Of a DNA stretch of 64,000 nucleotides, positions 23,528-32,145 are shown one piece after another. Source of the stretch: Streptomonospora salina (GTDB taxonomy: Bacteria; Actinomycetota; Actinomycetes; Streptosporangiales; Streptosporangiaceae); NCBI RefSeq assembly GCF_014204715.1, contig NZ_JACHLY010000001.1, forward strand, positions 4,362,501 to 4,426,500. The letters run 5' to 3'. The translations under genes were made by a program, and so were the position numbers. Position 1 is the first letter of the stretch. Every line of letters starts with the position of its first letter. Below the pieces are notes generated by a model that was not told where the DNA came from, made no database searches, and saw only the letters and a program-made list of their open reading frames with translations.

Positions 23528-25684
23528 GTGAGCGCTCCTGCTCGCTACCCGTTCAGCGCGGTCGTCGGAATGGACGACCTGAAACTCGCGCTGCTGATCA
23601 ACGCCGTCTCGCCGGACGTCGGCGGCGTCCTGGTGCGCGGTGAGAAGGGCACCGCCAAGTCGACCGTCGTGCGCGCGCTCGCGTCGCTGCTGCCCGACCT
23701 CGACGTGGTCCAGGACTGCCGGTTCGGCTGCGACCCCGCCGCCCCCGACCCCCAGTGCCCCGACGGTCCCCACAGCGACTCCGCGGTGCCCGCCGAGCGC
23801 GAGGCGAAGCTGGTGGAGCTTCCGGTGGGCGCCAGCGAAGACCGGCTGGTGGGCTCGCTGGACATCGAACGGGCCCTCACCGAAGGCGTCAAGGCCTTCG
23901 AACCCGGTCTGCTCGCCGAGGCCCACCGCGGCGTCCTCTACGTCGACGAAGTCAACCTGCTGCACGACCACCTGGTCGACCTGCTGCTGGACGCCGCCGC
24001 CATGGGCACCTCCCACGTCGAGCGCGAGGGGGTCTCGGTGCGCCACGCCGCGCGGTTCCTGCTCGTGGGGACGATGAACCCCGAGGAGGGCGAGCTGCGT
24101 CCGCAACTGCTGGACCGGTTCGGCCTGACCGTGGAGGTGGCCGCCACCCGCGACCCGCAGTTGCGCGCCGACGTCGTGCGGCGCCGGCTCGCGTTCGAGG
24201 CCGACCCCGAGGGCTTCGCCGCGGGCTACGCCGACGACGAGGCGGAGCTGGCCGGCCGCATCCGCGCCGCTCGCAAGCGCCTGCCCGGGGTTGCGCTGAC
24301 CGACTCCGCGCTGCGCCAGGTCACCGCCGTCTGCGCCGCTTTCGACGTCGACGGCCTGCGCGCCGACATCGTCACCGCCCAGGCCGCCATGGCCCTGGCC
24401 GCCTGGCACGACCACGGCGAAGTCACCGCCGACGACGTGCGCGACGCCGCCCGCCTGGCTCTGCCGCACCGGCGCAGGCGCGATCCCTTCGACGCGCCCG
24501 ACCTCGACGAGGACCGGCTCCAGGAGGCCCTGGATCAGGCGGGTGATGCGGACCCAAAAGACCCGGGTGAGCCGGACGGCTCCGACGGCGACCCCGGCGG
24601 CGGGGACGACGGCGGCAGCGACGACGGCAGCGATGGCGGCAGCGATGGCGGCGGTGGGGCCGACGGCCCCGATTCGAGCGCGCCGCCGGAGGAATCGTCC
24701 GACACGGACACCGGCGGCGGGCCGGAGCGGGACCGCCCCGAGCCCGGCGACGGCGACCATGATCCGTCCGGCCCCGAACGGCCCGCCGGGTCCGGGCCGG
24801 GGGCCGAGGACGACACCGGATCGGGCGACGAGCAGTCGCCGCCCCGCCCGCAGGACCCCGGCCAGGGGAGCCGGTCGGAGGCCGGCGACACCTACCGCCC
24901 CCGCCTGTTCAGCCTTAGCGGTGTCGGCGAGGGCGCACCCGGCCGCCGCTCGCGCGCCGAGACCCCCTACGGCCGCACCTCCGGCGCGCGGGTGCCGCGC
25001 GCGTCGGTGCGGGGCCTGCACCTGACGGCGACCCTGCGCGCGGCGGCGCCCCACCAGCGCGCCCGCGGCCGCGCCGGCCCGGGACTGCTCGTGCGGTCGG
25101 GCGACCTGCGCGAGACCGTGCGCGAAGGCCGCGAAGGCAACCTCGTGCTGTTCTGCGTGGACGCCAGCGGCTCCATGGCCGCCCGGGAGCGGATGCGCGC
25201 CGTCAAAGGCGCGGTGCTGAGCCTGCTGACCGACGCCTACCAGCGGCGCGACAAAGTCGGCCTGGTCACGTTCCGGGGCACCGGCGCCCAGGTGGAGCTG
25301 CCGCCGACCTCCTCGGTGGAGGCCGGCGCGCGGCGCCTGCACGAGCTGCGCACCGGCGGGCGTACCCCGCTGGCGGCGGGGCTGGCGCGGTCGGCGGAGG
25401 TGCTGCGCGTCGAACGGTTGCGCGACCCCAGTCGCCGCCCCCTGCTGGTGGTGGTGACCGACGGGCGCGCTACGCGCGGCGGGCTGGACGAGGCGCTGCG
25501 CGCCGGTGCGCGCATCGGCGCACGCGGGGTCCACGGAGTCGTGGTCGACTGCGAGTCCGGGCCGGTGCGCCTGGGGCTCGCGTCGCGCCTGGCGGCCGGG
25601 ATGGAGGCCGAAGCGGTCCGCCTGGAAGAGCTGGGCGCCGACGCGCTCAGCGGCCTGGTGCGCTCGACCCGCAGCGCGGCGTGA
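23528..25684 (+). CDS. Cobalto/magnesium-chelatase I-D fusion (AAA+ and VWA)
   Basis: 718 residues, GTG at 23528. An AAA+ domain (residues 5-330) has Walker A RGEKGTAKST, Walker B region VLYVDEVNLL and arginine-finger LVGTMNPEEGELRPQLLDRF. An acidic Gly/Asp/Pro linker (about 335-460) joins a VWA domain (515-715) whose MIDAS starts VDASGSMAARE. These are the BchI and BchD halves in one chain, as in many actinobacteria that lack CobS/CobT. Its place behind a cobalamin riboswitch and next to cobO points to service as the motor of CobN rather than a chlorophyll enzyme. Confidence 0.9.
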   Translation: MSAPARYPFSAVVGMDDLKLALLINAVSPDVGGVLVRGEKGTAKSTVVRALASLLPDLDVVQDCRFGCDPAAPDPQCPDGPHSDSAVPAEREAKLVELPVGASEDRLVGSLDIERALTEGVKAFEPGLLAEAHRGVLYVDEVNLLHDHLVDLLLDAAAMGTSHVEREGVSVRHAARFLLVGTMNPEEGELRPQLLDRFGLTVEVAATRDPQLRADVVRRRLAFEADPEGFAAGYADDEAELAGRIRAARKRLPGVALTDSALRQVTAVCAAFDVDGLRADIVTAQAAMALAAWHDHGEVTADDVRDAARLALPHRRRRDPFDAPDLDEDRLQEALDQAGDADPKDPGEPDGSDGDPGGGDDGGSDDGSDGGSDGGGGADGPDSSAPPEESSDTDTGGGPERDRPEPGDGDHDPSGPERPAGSGPGAEDDTGSGDEQSPPRPQDPGQGSRSEAGDTYRPRLFSLSGVGEGAPGRRSRAETPYGRTSGARVPRASVRGLHLTATLRAAAPHQRARGRAGPGLLVRSGDLRETVREGREGNLVLFCVDASGSMAARERMRAVKGAVLSLLTDAYQRRDKVGLVTFRGTGAQVELPPTSSVEAGARRLHELRTGGRTPLAAGLARSAEVLRVERLRDPSRRPLLVVVTDGRATRGGLDEALRAGARIGARGVHGVVVDCESGPVRLGLASRLAAGMEAEAVRLEELGADALSGLVRSTRSAA

Positions 25685-25766
25685 GCGCGGGCCGGCCGCC
25701 GCCGGCCGCGCCTCCGCACCCACCCGGCCGATCTCTCAACACACCTGTAGAACCGAGGGGACACAC

Positions 25767-26369
25767 ATGCCGCAGGGCAAACCCGACTACGTGCCCGAAG
25801 ACGGGCTGACCACGCGCCAGCGCCGCAACCGCCCGCTGCTGGTCGTGCACACGGGGCCGGGCAAGGGGAAGTCGACGGCCGCGTTCGGGCTGGCCACCCG
25901 CGGCTGGGCGCAGGGCTGGGACATCGGCGTGTTCCAGTTCGTCAAGTCGGCGAAGTGGCGCATCGGTGAGGAGCGCGCGCTCAGCGTGCTCGGCGAGACC
26001 GGCGAGGGCGGCCGGGTCGACTGGAACAAGATGGGCGAGGGCTGGTCGTGGATCCAGCGGTCGGGCACCGAGCAGGACCACGCGGCCGACGCGGCCGAAG
26101 GATGGGCCCAGATCAAACGCGACCTGGCCGCCGAGACCTACCGGCTCTACGTCCTCGACGAGTTCACCTACCCGATGAAGTGGGGCTGGGTCGACGTCGA
26201 CGACGTCGTCGAGACCCTGTCCCGGCGCGGCGGACAGCAGCACGTCATCGTGACCGGACGCGATGCCGACCCCCGCCTGACCGGGGCCGCCGATCTCGTC
26301 ACCGAGATGACCAAGATCAAGCACCCCATGGACGCCGGGCAGAAGGGCCAGCGCGGCATCGAGTGGTGA
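25767..26369 (+). CDS. cobO: Cob(I)yrinic acid a,c-diamide adenosyltransferase
   Basis: 200 residues of the BtuR/CobO family. P-loop GPGKGKSTAAFG near residue 30; VFQFVKS, YRLYVLDEFTYPMKWG and VIVTGRD blocks are all present. It transfers the adenosyl group from ATP to the reduced cobalt of the corrin. Start ATG at 25767 with GAGGGG upstream. It follows the chelatase gene by 82 bp and is probably in the same riboswitch-controlled unit. Confidence 0.95.
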   Translation: MPQGKPDYVPEDGLTTRQRRNRPLLVVHTGPGKGKSTAAFGLATRGWAQGWDIGVFQFVKSAKWRIGEERALSVLGETGEGGRVDWNKMGEGWSWIQRSGTEQDHAADAAEGWAQIKRDLAAETYRLYVLDEFTYPMKWGWVDVDDVVETLSRRGGQQHVIVTGRDADPRLTGAADLVTEMTKIKHPMDAGQKGQRGIEW

Positions 26370-26447
26370 CGGCGCCGTCGGGGTGTCCCGGAACCGCGCC
26401 GGGCCCGGAGGCGGGTCCAGGGGCACCCCCGGCGAACGCAGCGGCGC

Positions 26448-27053
26448 CTAGCGCGCGGTGGTATCCGCTTCGGCGCCGTGCAGGTCGCCCGGGATGAGGC
26501 TGTAGGTCGCCAGGCCGGTGCGGCCCTCGTGCAGCGGCATGGCGTTGCGTTCGGTGCCTTCGTAGGCGAACCCGGCTTTCTCGGCCACGCGCCGCGACGC
26601 GGCGTTGCCGACGGCCGCCTTCAGCTCCACGCGCTGCAATCCCTGCTCGACCAGCGCCCACCGGGACACGGCCACCACCGCCTCGGTCGCCAGGCCGCGG
26701 CCGCGCGCCCACGCGCACAGCCAGTAGCCGATTTCGGTGCAGCGGGCGCGCCACGCGGTGCGGTTGAGGCCGATCGCCCCCAGGTAGGCGCCGGTCGCCG
26801 TGTCCACGGCCGCCCACTGCTGGCCGTCGCCGCCGGCCCGGGCCTGCGGCGCCGCAACCAGGCACCAGTGTTCGGCGTCGGCGCGCGTATAGGGCGCGCC
26901 GGGCTCCGGCATGGGCAGCCAGCGCTGCACCGCGGGGTCGGCGGCTCCGCGGTAGACGGCGCCGATGTCGTCGCGGGTGTGGGCCCGCAGCGTCAGGCGT
27001 TCGGTCTGCAGCACCGCCGCCGGCATCATCGGGGCCGGGACGTCGTCGCTCAC
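26448..27053 (-). CDS. GNAT acetyltransferase (RimJ/RimL type)
   Basis: 201 residues. GNAT core: LQTERLTLRAHTRDDI at the N terminus, GAIGLNRT strand, EIGYWLCAWARGRGLATEAV acetyl-CoA loop (RGRGLA in place of R/QxxGxG/A), and a final KAGFAYEGTERN. The GTG at 27053 overlaps the stop of cobB (GTGA), so it is made from the cobB message. RimJ/RimL-like enzymes acetylate protein N termini or small amines. Its substrate and link with B12 synthesis are unknown. Confidence 0.85.
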   Translation of the reverse strand: MSDDVPAPMMPAAVLQTERLTLRAHTRDDIGAVYRGAADPAVQRWLPMPEPGAPYTRADAEHWCLVAAPQARAGGDGQQWAAVDTATGAYLGAIGLNRTAWRARCTEIGYWLCAWARGRGLATEAVVAVSRWALVEQGLQRVELKAAVGNAASRRVAEKAGFAYEGTERNAMPLHEGRTGLATYSLIPGDLHGAEADTTAR

Positions 27054-28447
27054 CGGACCTCCTCCGCGGAGCGTGCCCGCGCCGCGGTGAGGAACCTCCC
27101 CGCGGCCGAGGGGAGCCCCGCCCAGTGCACGTGCAGGTACGAAGCGCTGACGGTGCCGGAGGCGAACCCCTCACCGCCCCCGCTGTTCCACTGCCACGCC
27201 GGCCGGTCGCCCGACCGCGGCTCGACGGCGGTGCGGTGGAACTCGTGGCCGCGTACGCGGGTCCCCGCCCGGGCGAGCAGCGTGTCGCCGACCGCGACCG
27301 CCGACCGGTAGCCCAGTGTCAGCGATCCGGTCATGGCGGCGTCGGCGGGCAGCACACCGCACATCGGAGCGCCGTCGAGGCTGCGGCACAGGTAGAGCAG
27401 ACCGGCGCACTCGGCCGCGACCGGCCCGCCGCGGGCGGCCAGCGCGGCGACCTCGCCGCGCAGCGCGGCGTTGGCCGACAGCTCGGCGGCGTGGACCTCG
27501 GGGAAACCGCCGCCGACGATCAGCCCGTCGGTCCCCTCCGGCAGGGCCTCGTCGCGCAGCGGGTCCACGGCGTGCACCTGCGCGCCGGCGGCGCGCAGCA
27601 GCTCCTCCTGCTCGGTGTAGCCGAACGTGAAGGCGGGACCGCCGGCGACGGCGATGCGCGGCGGGCGCGTCCGCGCGGGGATGCGCCACGGCTCGGCCTC
27701 CGCCGCGGCGTCCCACGGCTCGGCGGCCAGGGGCGGGGCGGCGCGGGCGACGGCGCGCAGCGCGTCCAGGTCGCAGGAGGCGGCCACCAGCTCGCTCAGC
27801 TCCTGTACCGCGCCGTGGGCGTCGTCGGCCCGCTCGGCGGCCGGGATCAGGCCCAGGTGGCGCGAGGGGGTGTGCACCCGCTCGCGGCGGCCCACCACGC
27901 CCAGCACCTCGGTGCCCGTGTCCTCCAGCGCTGTGCGCAGGATCTCCTCGTGGCGCTGGGACCCCACGCGGTTGAGGATCACCCCTGCGATGCGCACGCG
28001 CGGGTCGTAGGTGCAGAAGCCGTGCACCAGGGCCGCCACGGAGCGCGCGCTGCGGGAGGCGTCGACCACCAGCACCACGGGCGCGCCCAGCAGCGCCGCC
28101 ACGTGCGCGGTGGATCCGGGATCGCCCGGCCCGTCCGGAGCGGCGGAGCCGGCGGCGCCGTCGAACAGGCCCATCACGCCTTCGACGACGGCGATGTCGG
28201 CGCCGGCGGCCCCGTGCAGGAACAGCGGCGCGACGCGGTCCTCGCCGCACAGCACCGGGTCGAGGTTGCGCGGCGGGCGCCCGGTGGCCAGCGCATGGTA
28301 GCCGGGATCGATGTAGTCGGGCCCCACCTTGTGCCCGCTGACCCGGTCGCCACGGGCCGCCAGCGCCGCCATCAGGCCGGTGGCGACCGTCGTCTTGCCG
28401 CTGCTCGACGCGGGGGCGGCGACCACCACACGCGGAATCACGGGCAC
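27050..28447 (-). CDS. cobB: Cobyrinate/hydrogenobyrinate a,c-diamide synthase
   Basis: 465 residues. N-terminal dethiobiotin-synthetase-like ATPase domain (APASSSGKTTVATGL, GPDYIDPGYH, VVEGVMGLFDGA). C-terminal class-I glutamine amidotransferase domain with the nucleophile in AAECAGLLYLC and a later GHEFH motif. It amidates the a and c side chains, using glutamine and ATP. It is transcribed divergently from cobI and is co-translated with the GNAT gene. Confidence 0.95.
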   Translation of the reverse strand: MPVIPRVVVAAPASSSGKTTVATGLMAALAARGDRVSGHKVGPDYIDPGYHALATGRPPRNLDPVLCGEDRVAPLFLHGAAGADIAVVEGVMGLFDGAAGSAAPDGPGDPGSTAHVAALLGAPVVLVVDASRSARSVAALVHGFCTYDPRVRIAGVILNRVGSQRHEEILRTALEDTGTEVLGVVGRRERVHTPSRHLGLIPAAERADDAHGAVQELSELVAASCDLDALRAVARAAPPLAAEPWDAAAEAEPWRIPARTRPPRIAVAGGPAFTFGYTEQEELLRAAGAQVHAVDPLRDEALPEGTDGLIVGGGFPEVHAAELSANAALRGEVAALAARGGPVAAECAGLLYLCRSLDGAPMCGVLPADAAMTGSLTLGYRSAVAVGDTLLARAGTRVRGHEFHRTAVEPRSGDRPAWQWNSGGGEGFASGTVSASYLHVHWAGLPSAAGRFLTAARARSAEEVR

Positions 28448-28701
28448 GCTGCTCCACTCTCCTTCATATCCTGTGCCGCCGCCGCGCGTCGGACCGGGCG
28501 GCGAGTGGCCATGCTAGGGCGTTCCCGGCCCGCTCGGCTCCGCACCCCCTGCTCGCGGACGGGCGCGGGGCGGGGGCCGGATGCGGGCCGGCCGGAGGCG
28601 TCCCGATACGCTGACGGAGACCTCCCCACAGCGCAGCGCCGCACCTGTGCGGCCGCGGGGCGCGGGGCGGGTGCAGCGCAGTCGGCGACGGAAGCGGTGG
28701 T

Positions 28702-29445
28702 ATGGGTACGGGTGGACGGCTGGTGGGCGTCGGTGTGGGACCGGGCGACCCCGAACTGGTCACGGTCAAGGCGGTGCGGCGCATGCGCGAAGCCGACACC
28801 GTGATCGTCCCGGTGCTGGCCGGCGACGAGCCGGGCCGCGCCGAAGCCACCGTGCGCGCCCACGTCGACGACGCCCGCATCGAACGCGCCGTCTTCGCGC
28901 TCAACGACCGGGAAGGCCTCAGCCCGCGGCGGGTGCGCGCCTGGGACGAGGCCGCCCGCACCGTGCTGAGCCGGTTCGAGGAGGGGAAGGCCACGGTGGC
29001 CTTCGCCACCATCGGCGACCCCAATGTCTACTCGACCTTCACCTACCTCGCGCAGACCGTGTGCGAGATGGCCCCCGGCACCGAGGTGGAGACCATCCCC
29101 GGGGTCACCGCCATGCAGGATCTGGCAGCGCGCTCCGGCCGGGTTCTGGCCGAGGGCTCCGAACCCCTCACCCTGCTGCCCGCAACCGGGGGAGTGGAGC
29201 GGCTGCGCTCGGCGCTGGACTCCGACGCCACCGTGGTCGCCTACAAGTTCGGCCGGTTCGCGCCGCAGGTCGCCGGCGCCGTCCGCGATTCGGGCCGCGG
29301 CGAGGACTCCGTCTACGGCGCCCGGCTGGGCCTGCCCGACGAGGAGATCGCGCCGCTGGCGGGGCTCGACGGATCCGGCCTGCCCTACCTGTCCACGCTC
29401 ATCGCGCCCGCCCGCCGCGAAGCCGGGCGCGGCGGGAAGCTGTGA
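28702..29445 (+). CDS. cobI: Precorrin-2 C20-methyltransferase
   Basis: 247 residues of the tetrapyrrole methylase family. LVGVGVGPGDPELVTVKA near residue 8, ATIGDPNVYSTFTYL near 105 and VETIPGVTAMQDLAA near 130 are diagnostic for CobI/CbiL. It adds the C20 methyl group. ATG at 28702. It heads the plus-strand run cobI-cobM-cbiD-GNAT-cbiET-cbiG/cobJ. Confidence 0.92.
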   Translation: MGTGGRLVGVGVGPGDPELVTVKAVRRMREADTVIVPVLAGDEPGRAEATVRAHVDDARIERAVFALNDREGLSPRRVRAWDEAARTVLSRFEEGKATVAFATIGDPNVYSTFTYLAQTVCEMAPGTEVETIPGVTAMQDLAARSGRVLAEGSEPLTLLPATGGVERLRSALDSDATVVAYKFGRFAPQVAGAVRDSGRGEDSVYGARLGLPDEEIAPLAGLDGSGLPYLSTLIAPARREAGRGGKL

Positions 29446-29559
29446 GGCCGGAACCGGCTGCACGGAGCGCCGGCGGCAGCGGCCGCGGGCGCAGCGACGA
29501 CGACCGACGCGTACAGGCGCGGTGCACACCGCGCCGCGCGTCTCGACCACGAGAGGTGA

Positions 29560-30417
29560 GTGAGCAACGGCATGGCCAGCCAGCACAGCAGTGAGCACGA
29601 CAGCGGAGCCCCGGCGGGGGCGGTCGTGTTCGTCGGCGCCGGTCCGGGCGCGGCCGACCTGCTGACCGTCCGCGCTGCCCGCGCCGTCGCCGCCGCCGAC
29701 GTGGTGATCTGGGCGGCAAGCCTGGTGCACGAGGACGTGCTCGAACACGTCGGCCCCGGCGCCGAGGTCGTCGACTCGGCCAAGCTCCCGATGGAAGGCG
29801 TGCTGCCCTACTACCGCCGTGCCGCCGAGGAGGGCCTGCGCATCGCGCGGATCCACTCCGGGGACCCCGCGCTGTGGGGCGCGGTGCAGGAGCAGGTGGA
29901 AGTCTGCGACGACCTGGGGCTGGAGGTCGAGATCATCCCGGGTGTCTCGGCGTTCAGCGCGGTCGCCGCGATCGCCCAGCGCGAGCTGACCGTCCCCGAG
30001 ATCGCCCAGTCCGTGGTGCTGACCCGGCTGGGCGGCGGCAAGACCCCCATGCCCGAGGGCGAAGAGGTCCGCGAGTTCGCCCGGCACGGCACCACCATGG
30101 CGCTGTTCCTCTCGGCGGCGCGCTCGGGCCGGCTGCAGGAGGAGCTGATCGAGGGCGGCTACGGGCACGAGACCCCGTGCATCATCGCCTACCAGGCCAC
30201 CTGGCCCGAGGAGCTGATCGTGCATTGCGAACTGGGCGAGCTGGAGGCCACCGTCAAGGAGCACCGGCTGTGGAAGCACACGCTGGTGCTGGTCGGGCCC
30301 GCCCTCAACGCGGGCGGCACCCGCTCGCACCTGTACCACCCCGGCCACTTCCACACCCACCGCCGGGCCGACCGCGAGGCGCGCCGGCAGCTGCGCGAGG
30401 CGCGCCGAGGAGCGTAG
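29560..30417 (+). CDS. cobM: Precorrin-4 C11-methyltransferase
   Basis: About 285 residues; the GTG at 29560 has GAGAGG close by, and an ATG at 29572 is an alternative. SAM-binding VFVGAGPGAADLLTVRAARAV at the N terminus, SLVHEDVL, ARIHSGDPALWGAVQEQ, EIIPGVSAFSAVAA, and a C-terminal RSHLYHPGHFHTHR stretch are typical of CobM/CbiF. It methylates C11. Five bases separate it from cbiD. Confidence 0.93.
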   Translation: MSNGMASQHSSEHDSGAPAGAVVFVGAGPGAADLLTVRAARAVAAADVVIWAASLVHEDVLEHVGPGAEVVDSAKLPMEGVLPYYRRAAEEGLRIARIHSGDPALWGAVQEQVEVCDDLGLEVEIIPGVSAFSAVAAIAQRELTVPEIAQSVVLTRLGGGKTPMPEGEEVREFARHGTTMALFLSAARSGRLQEELIEGGYGHETPCIIAYQATWPEELIVHCELGELEATVKEHRLWKHTLVLVGPALNAGGTRSHLYHPGHFHTHRRADREARRQLREARRGA

Positions 30418-30421
30418 CGAC

Positions 30422-31615
30422 GTGACAGATAGCCCGCGGAGCCGGCGGGAGCCCGAACCGGGTCCCGAGCCCGGCGCGGACGAGGAGCCGCAGCCGCGCG
30501 AACCCGACCTGCCGCGCACCATGAAGGTGCGGCAGAAGGCGTTGCGCACCGGCTGGACCACCGGCACGTGCGCTTCGGCCGCCGCCAAGGCGGCCGCCGA
30601 AGCGCTGGCCACCGGGAGCCCGGCGGACAGCGTCGAGGTGGCGCTGCCGTCGGGCCGGCGCGTGTCCTTCGCCACCGACCGCTGCTCCCTCCTCGCACCG
30701 GACCGGGCCGAGGCGGCGGTGGTCAAGGACGCCGGCGACGATCCGGACGCCACCGACGGCGCCCACGTCACCGCCACCGTCACCCGGCGCGGCGAACCCG
30801 GCGTCGAACTGGACGGCGGGATCGGCGTCGGCGTGGTGACCCGCCCCGGACTGGGACTGGAACTGGGCGGTCCCGCCATCAACCCCGTCCCGGCGCAGAT
30901 GATCGAGCAGGCCGTGGGCGAGGCCGCCGACACCGAGAGCCGCGGCCTGCGCGTGGTGATCAGCGTGCCCGAAGGCGAGAAGATGGCGCGCAAGACCACC
31001 AACGCCCGGCTGGGAATCATCGGCGGGATCTCCATCCTCGGCACGACCGGCGTGGTGCGGCCTTTCTCCACCGCCTCCTGGCGCGCCAGCGTCGAGCAGG
31101 CGGTGTCGGTCATGGCCGCACAGGGCGAGGACACGCTCGTGCTGTGCACCGGCGGGCGCACCGAGAAGGGCGCCGCGCTGCGCCATCCCGACCTGCCGCA
31201 GGTGTGCTTCGTCGAGGTCGGCGACTTCACCGGCGCCGCGCTGCGCCGAGCACTCGAATACGGCCTGCGGCGCGTGGTGTTCGTCGGCATGGCGGGCAAG
31301 CTGACCAAGCTGGCCTCGGGTGTGCTGATGACGCACTACACCCGGTCCAAGGTCTCCACCGAGCTGCTGGGCGAGATCACCCGCCGGGTCGGGGGGACCG
31401 AGGACGCCGCCGCCGAGGTCGACGCCGCCAACACCGGCCGCCACGCCTACGAGATCTGGGAGCGGGAGGGCCTGCTGCCGACGGCTGGCGCCGAACTGTG
31501 CCGACGCGTGGCGGGGGTCCTGACCCGCTTCAGCGAAGACACGCTGGAGGTGGAGGCGGCGATGGTCGACTTCACGGGGCAGCAGGTGGTCGCCGCCCAC
31601 CCGGAGCGCCCGTGA
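30422..31615 (+). CDS. cbiD: Cobalt-precorrin-5B C1-methyltransferase
   Basis: 397 residues. The TGWTTGTCASAAAKAAAEAL block near residue 42 is the CbiD hallmark; VITRPGLGLELGGPAINPVP-like, TTNARLGIIGGISILGTTGVV and GRTEKGAALRHPDLPQ follow. CbiD is the C1 methylase of the oxygen-independent branch, in place of CobF. The first 35 residues are a polar extension. Its stop overlaps the GTG of a GNAT gene. Confidence 0.92.
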   Translation: MTDSPRSRREPEPGPEPGADEEPQPREPDLPRTMKVRQKALRTGWTTGTCASAAAKAAAEALATGSPADSVEVALPSGRRVSFATDRCSLLAPDRAEAAVVKDAGDDPDATDGAHVTATVTRRGEPGVELDGGIGVGVVTRPGLGLELGGPAINPVPAQMIEQAVGEAADTESRGLRVVISVPEGEKMARKTTNARLGIIGGISILGTTGVVRPFSTASWRASVEQAVSVMAAQGEDTLVLCTGGRTEKGAALRHPDLPQVCFVEVGDFTGAALRRALEYGLRRVVFVGMAGKLTKLASGVLMTHYTRSKVSTELLGEITRRVGGTEDAAAEVDAANTGRHAYEIWEREGLLPTAGAELCRRVAGVLTRFSEDTLEVEAAMVDFTGQQVVAAHPERP

Positions 31616-32145
31616 GTGCCGGCGGCACCGGCGGCGCCCTGTCGGACGGCGAGGAGGCGGTCGTGGCGAGCATGCCCGGTACCGGCGGCGCCGGCATCCG
31701 ACGCGCCGGCGCCGGCGACGTCGCGGCCGTCGTCGCCCTGCTGGCCGACGACGTGCGCGGCGCCGAGCGGGAGACCCCCGGGGACCTCGCCCCCTACCGC
31801 GACGCGTTCGCCCGCATCGACGCCGATCCCCGGACGCTGCCGGCCGTGGCGGTGCGCGGCGGAACCGTGGTGGGCACGCTGCAGCTGACCTTCCTGGACG
31901 GCCTGTCCCACCGCGGCGGCAGGCGCGCGCAGATCGAGGCGGTGCGGGTGGCCGCGGCCGAACGCGGCCGCGGGCTCGGCAGCGCCATGATGGCCTGGGC
32001 CGTCGAACAGGCGCGTTCCCGCGGCTGCCGGACGGTGCAGCTGACGTCGGACGCCGCCCGCGCCGACGCGCACCGCTTCTACAGCCGGCTCGGATTCGTC
32101 GCCTCCCACACCGGCTTCAAGCTGGCGCTGGAGGATCCGCGGTGA
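31612..32145 (+). CDS. GNAT acetyltransferase inside cob operon
   Basis: 177 residues, GTG at 31612 overlapping the cbiD stop (GTGA); a GTG at 31663 would remove a Gly-rich head. The GNAT fold is clear: IRRAGAGDVAAVVALL, VVGTLQLTFLDGL, IEAVRVAAAERGRGLGSAMM (acetyl-CoA loop RGRGLG), and RFYSRLGFVASHTGFK. Its stop overlaps the next gene's GTG, so translation is coupled on both sides. Substrate unknown; a role in B12 synthesis is not established for the family. Confidence 0.88.
   Translation: MSAGGTGGALSDGEEAVVASMPGTGGAGIRRAGAGDVAAVVALLADDVRGAERETPGDLAPYRDAFARIDADPRTLPAVAVRGGTVVGTLQLTFLDGLSHRGGRRAQIEAVRVAAAERGRGLGSAMMAWAVEQARSRGCRTVQLTSDAARADAHRFYSRLGFVASHTGFKLALEDPR

Noticed and set aside
28438-31308. 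A 956-codon minus-strand frame
   Set aside because: It runs antisense through cobI, cobM and cbiD, all of which have complete family motifs.
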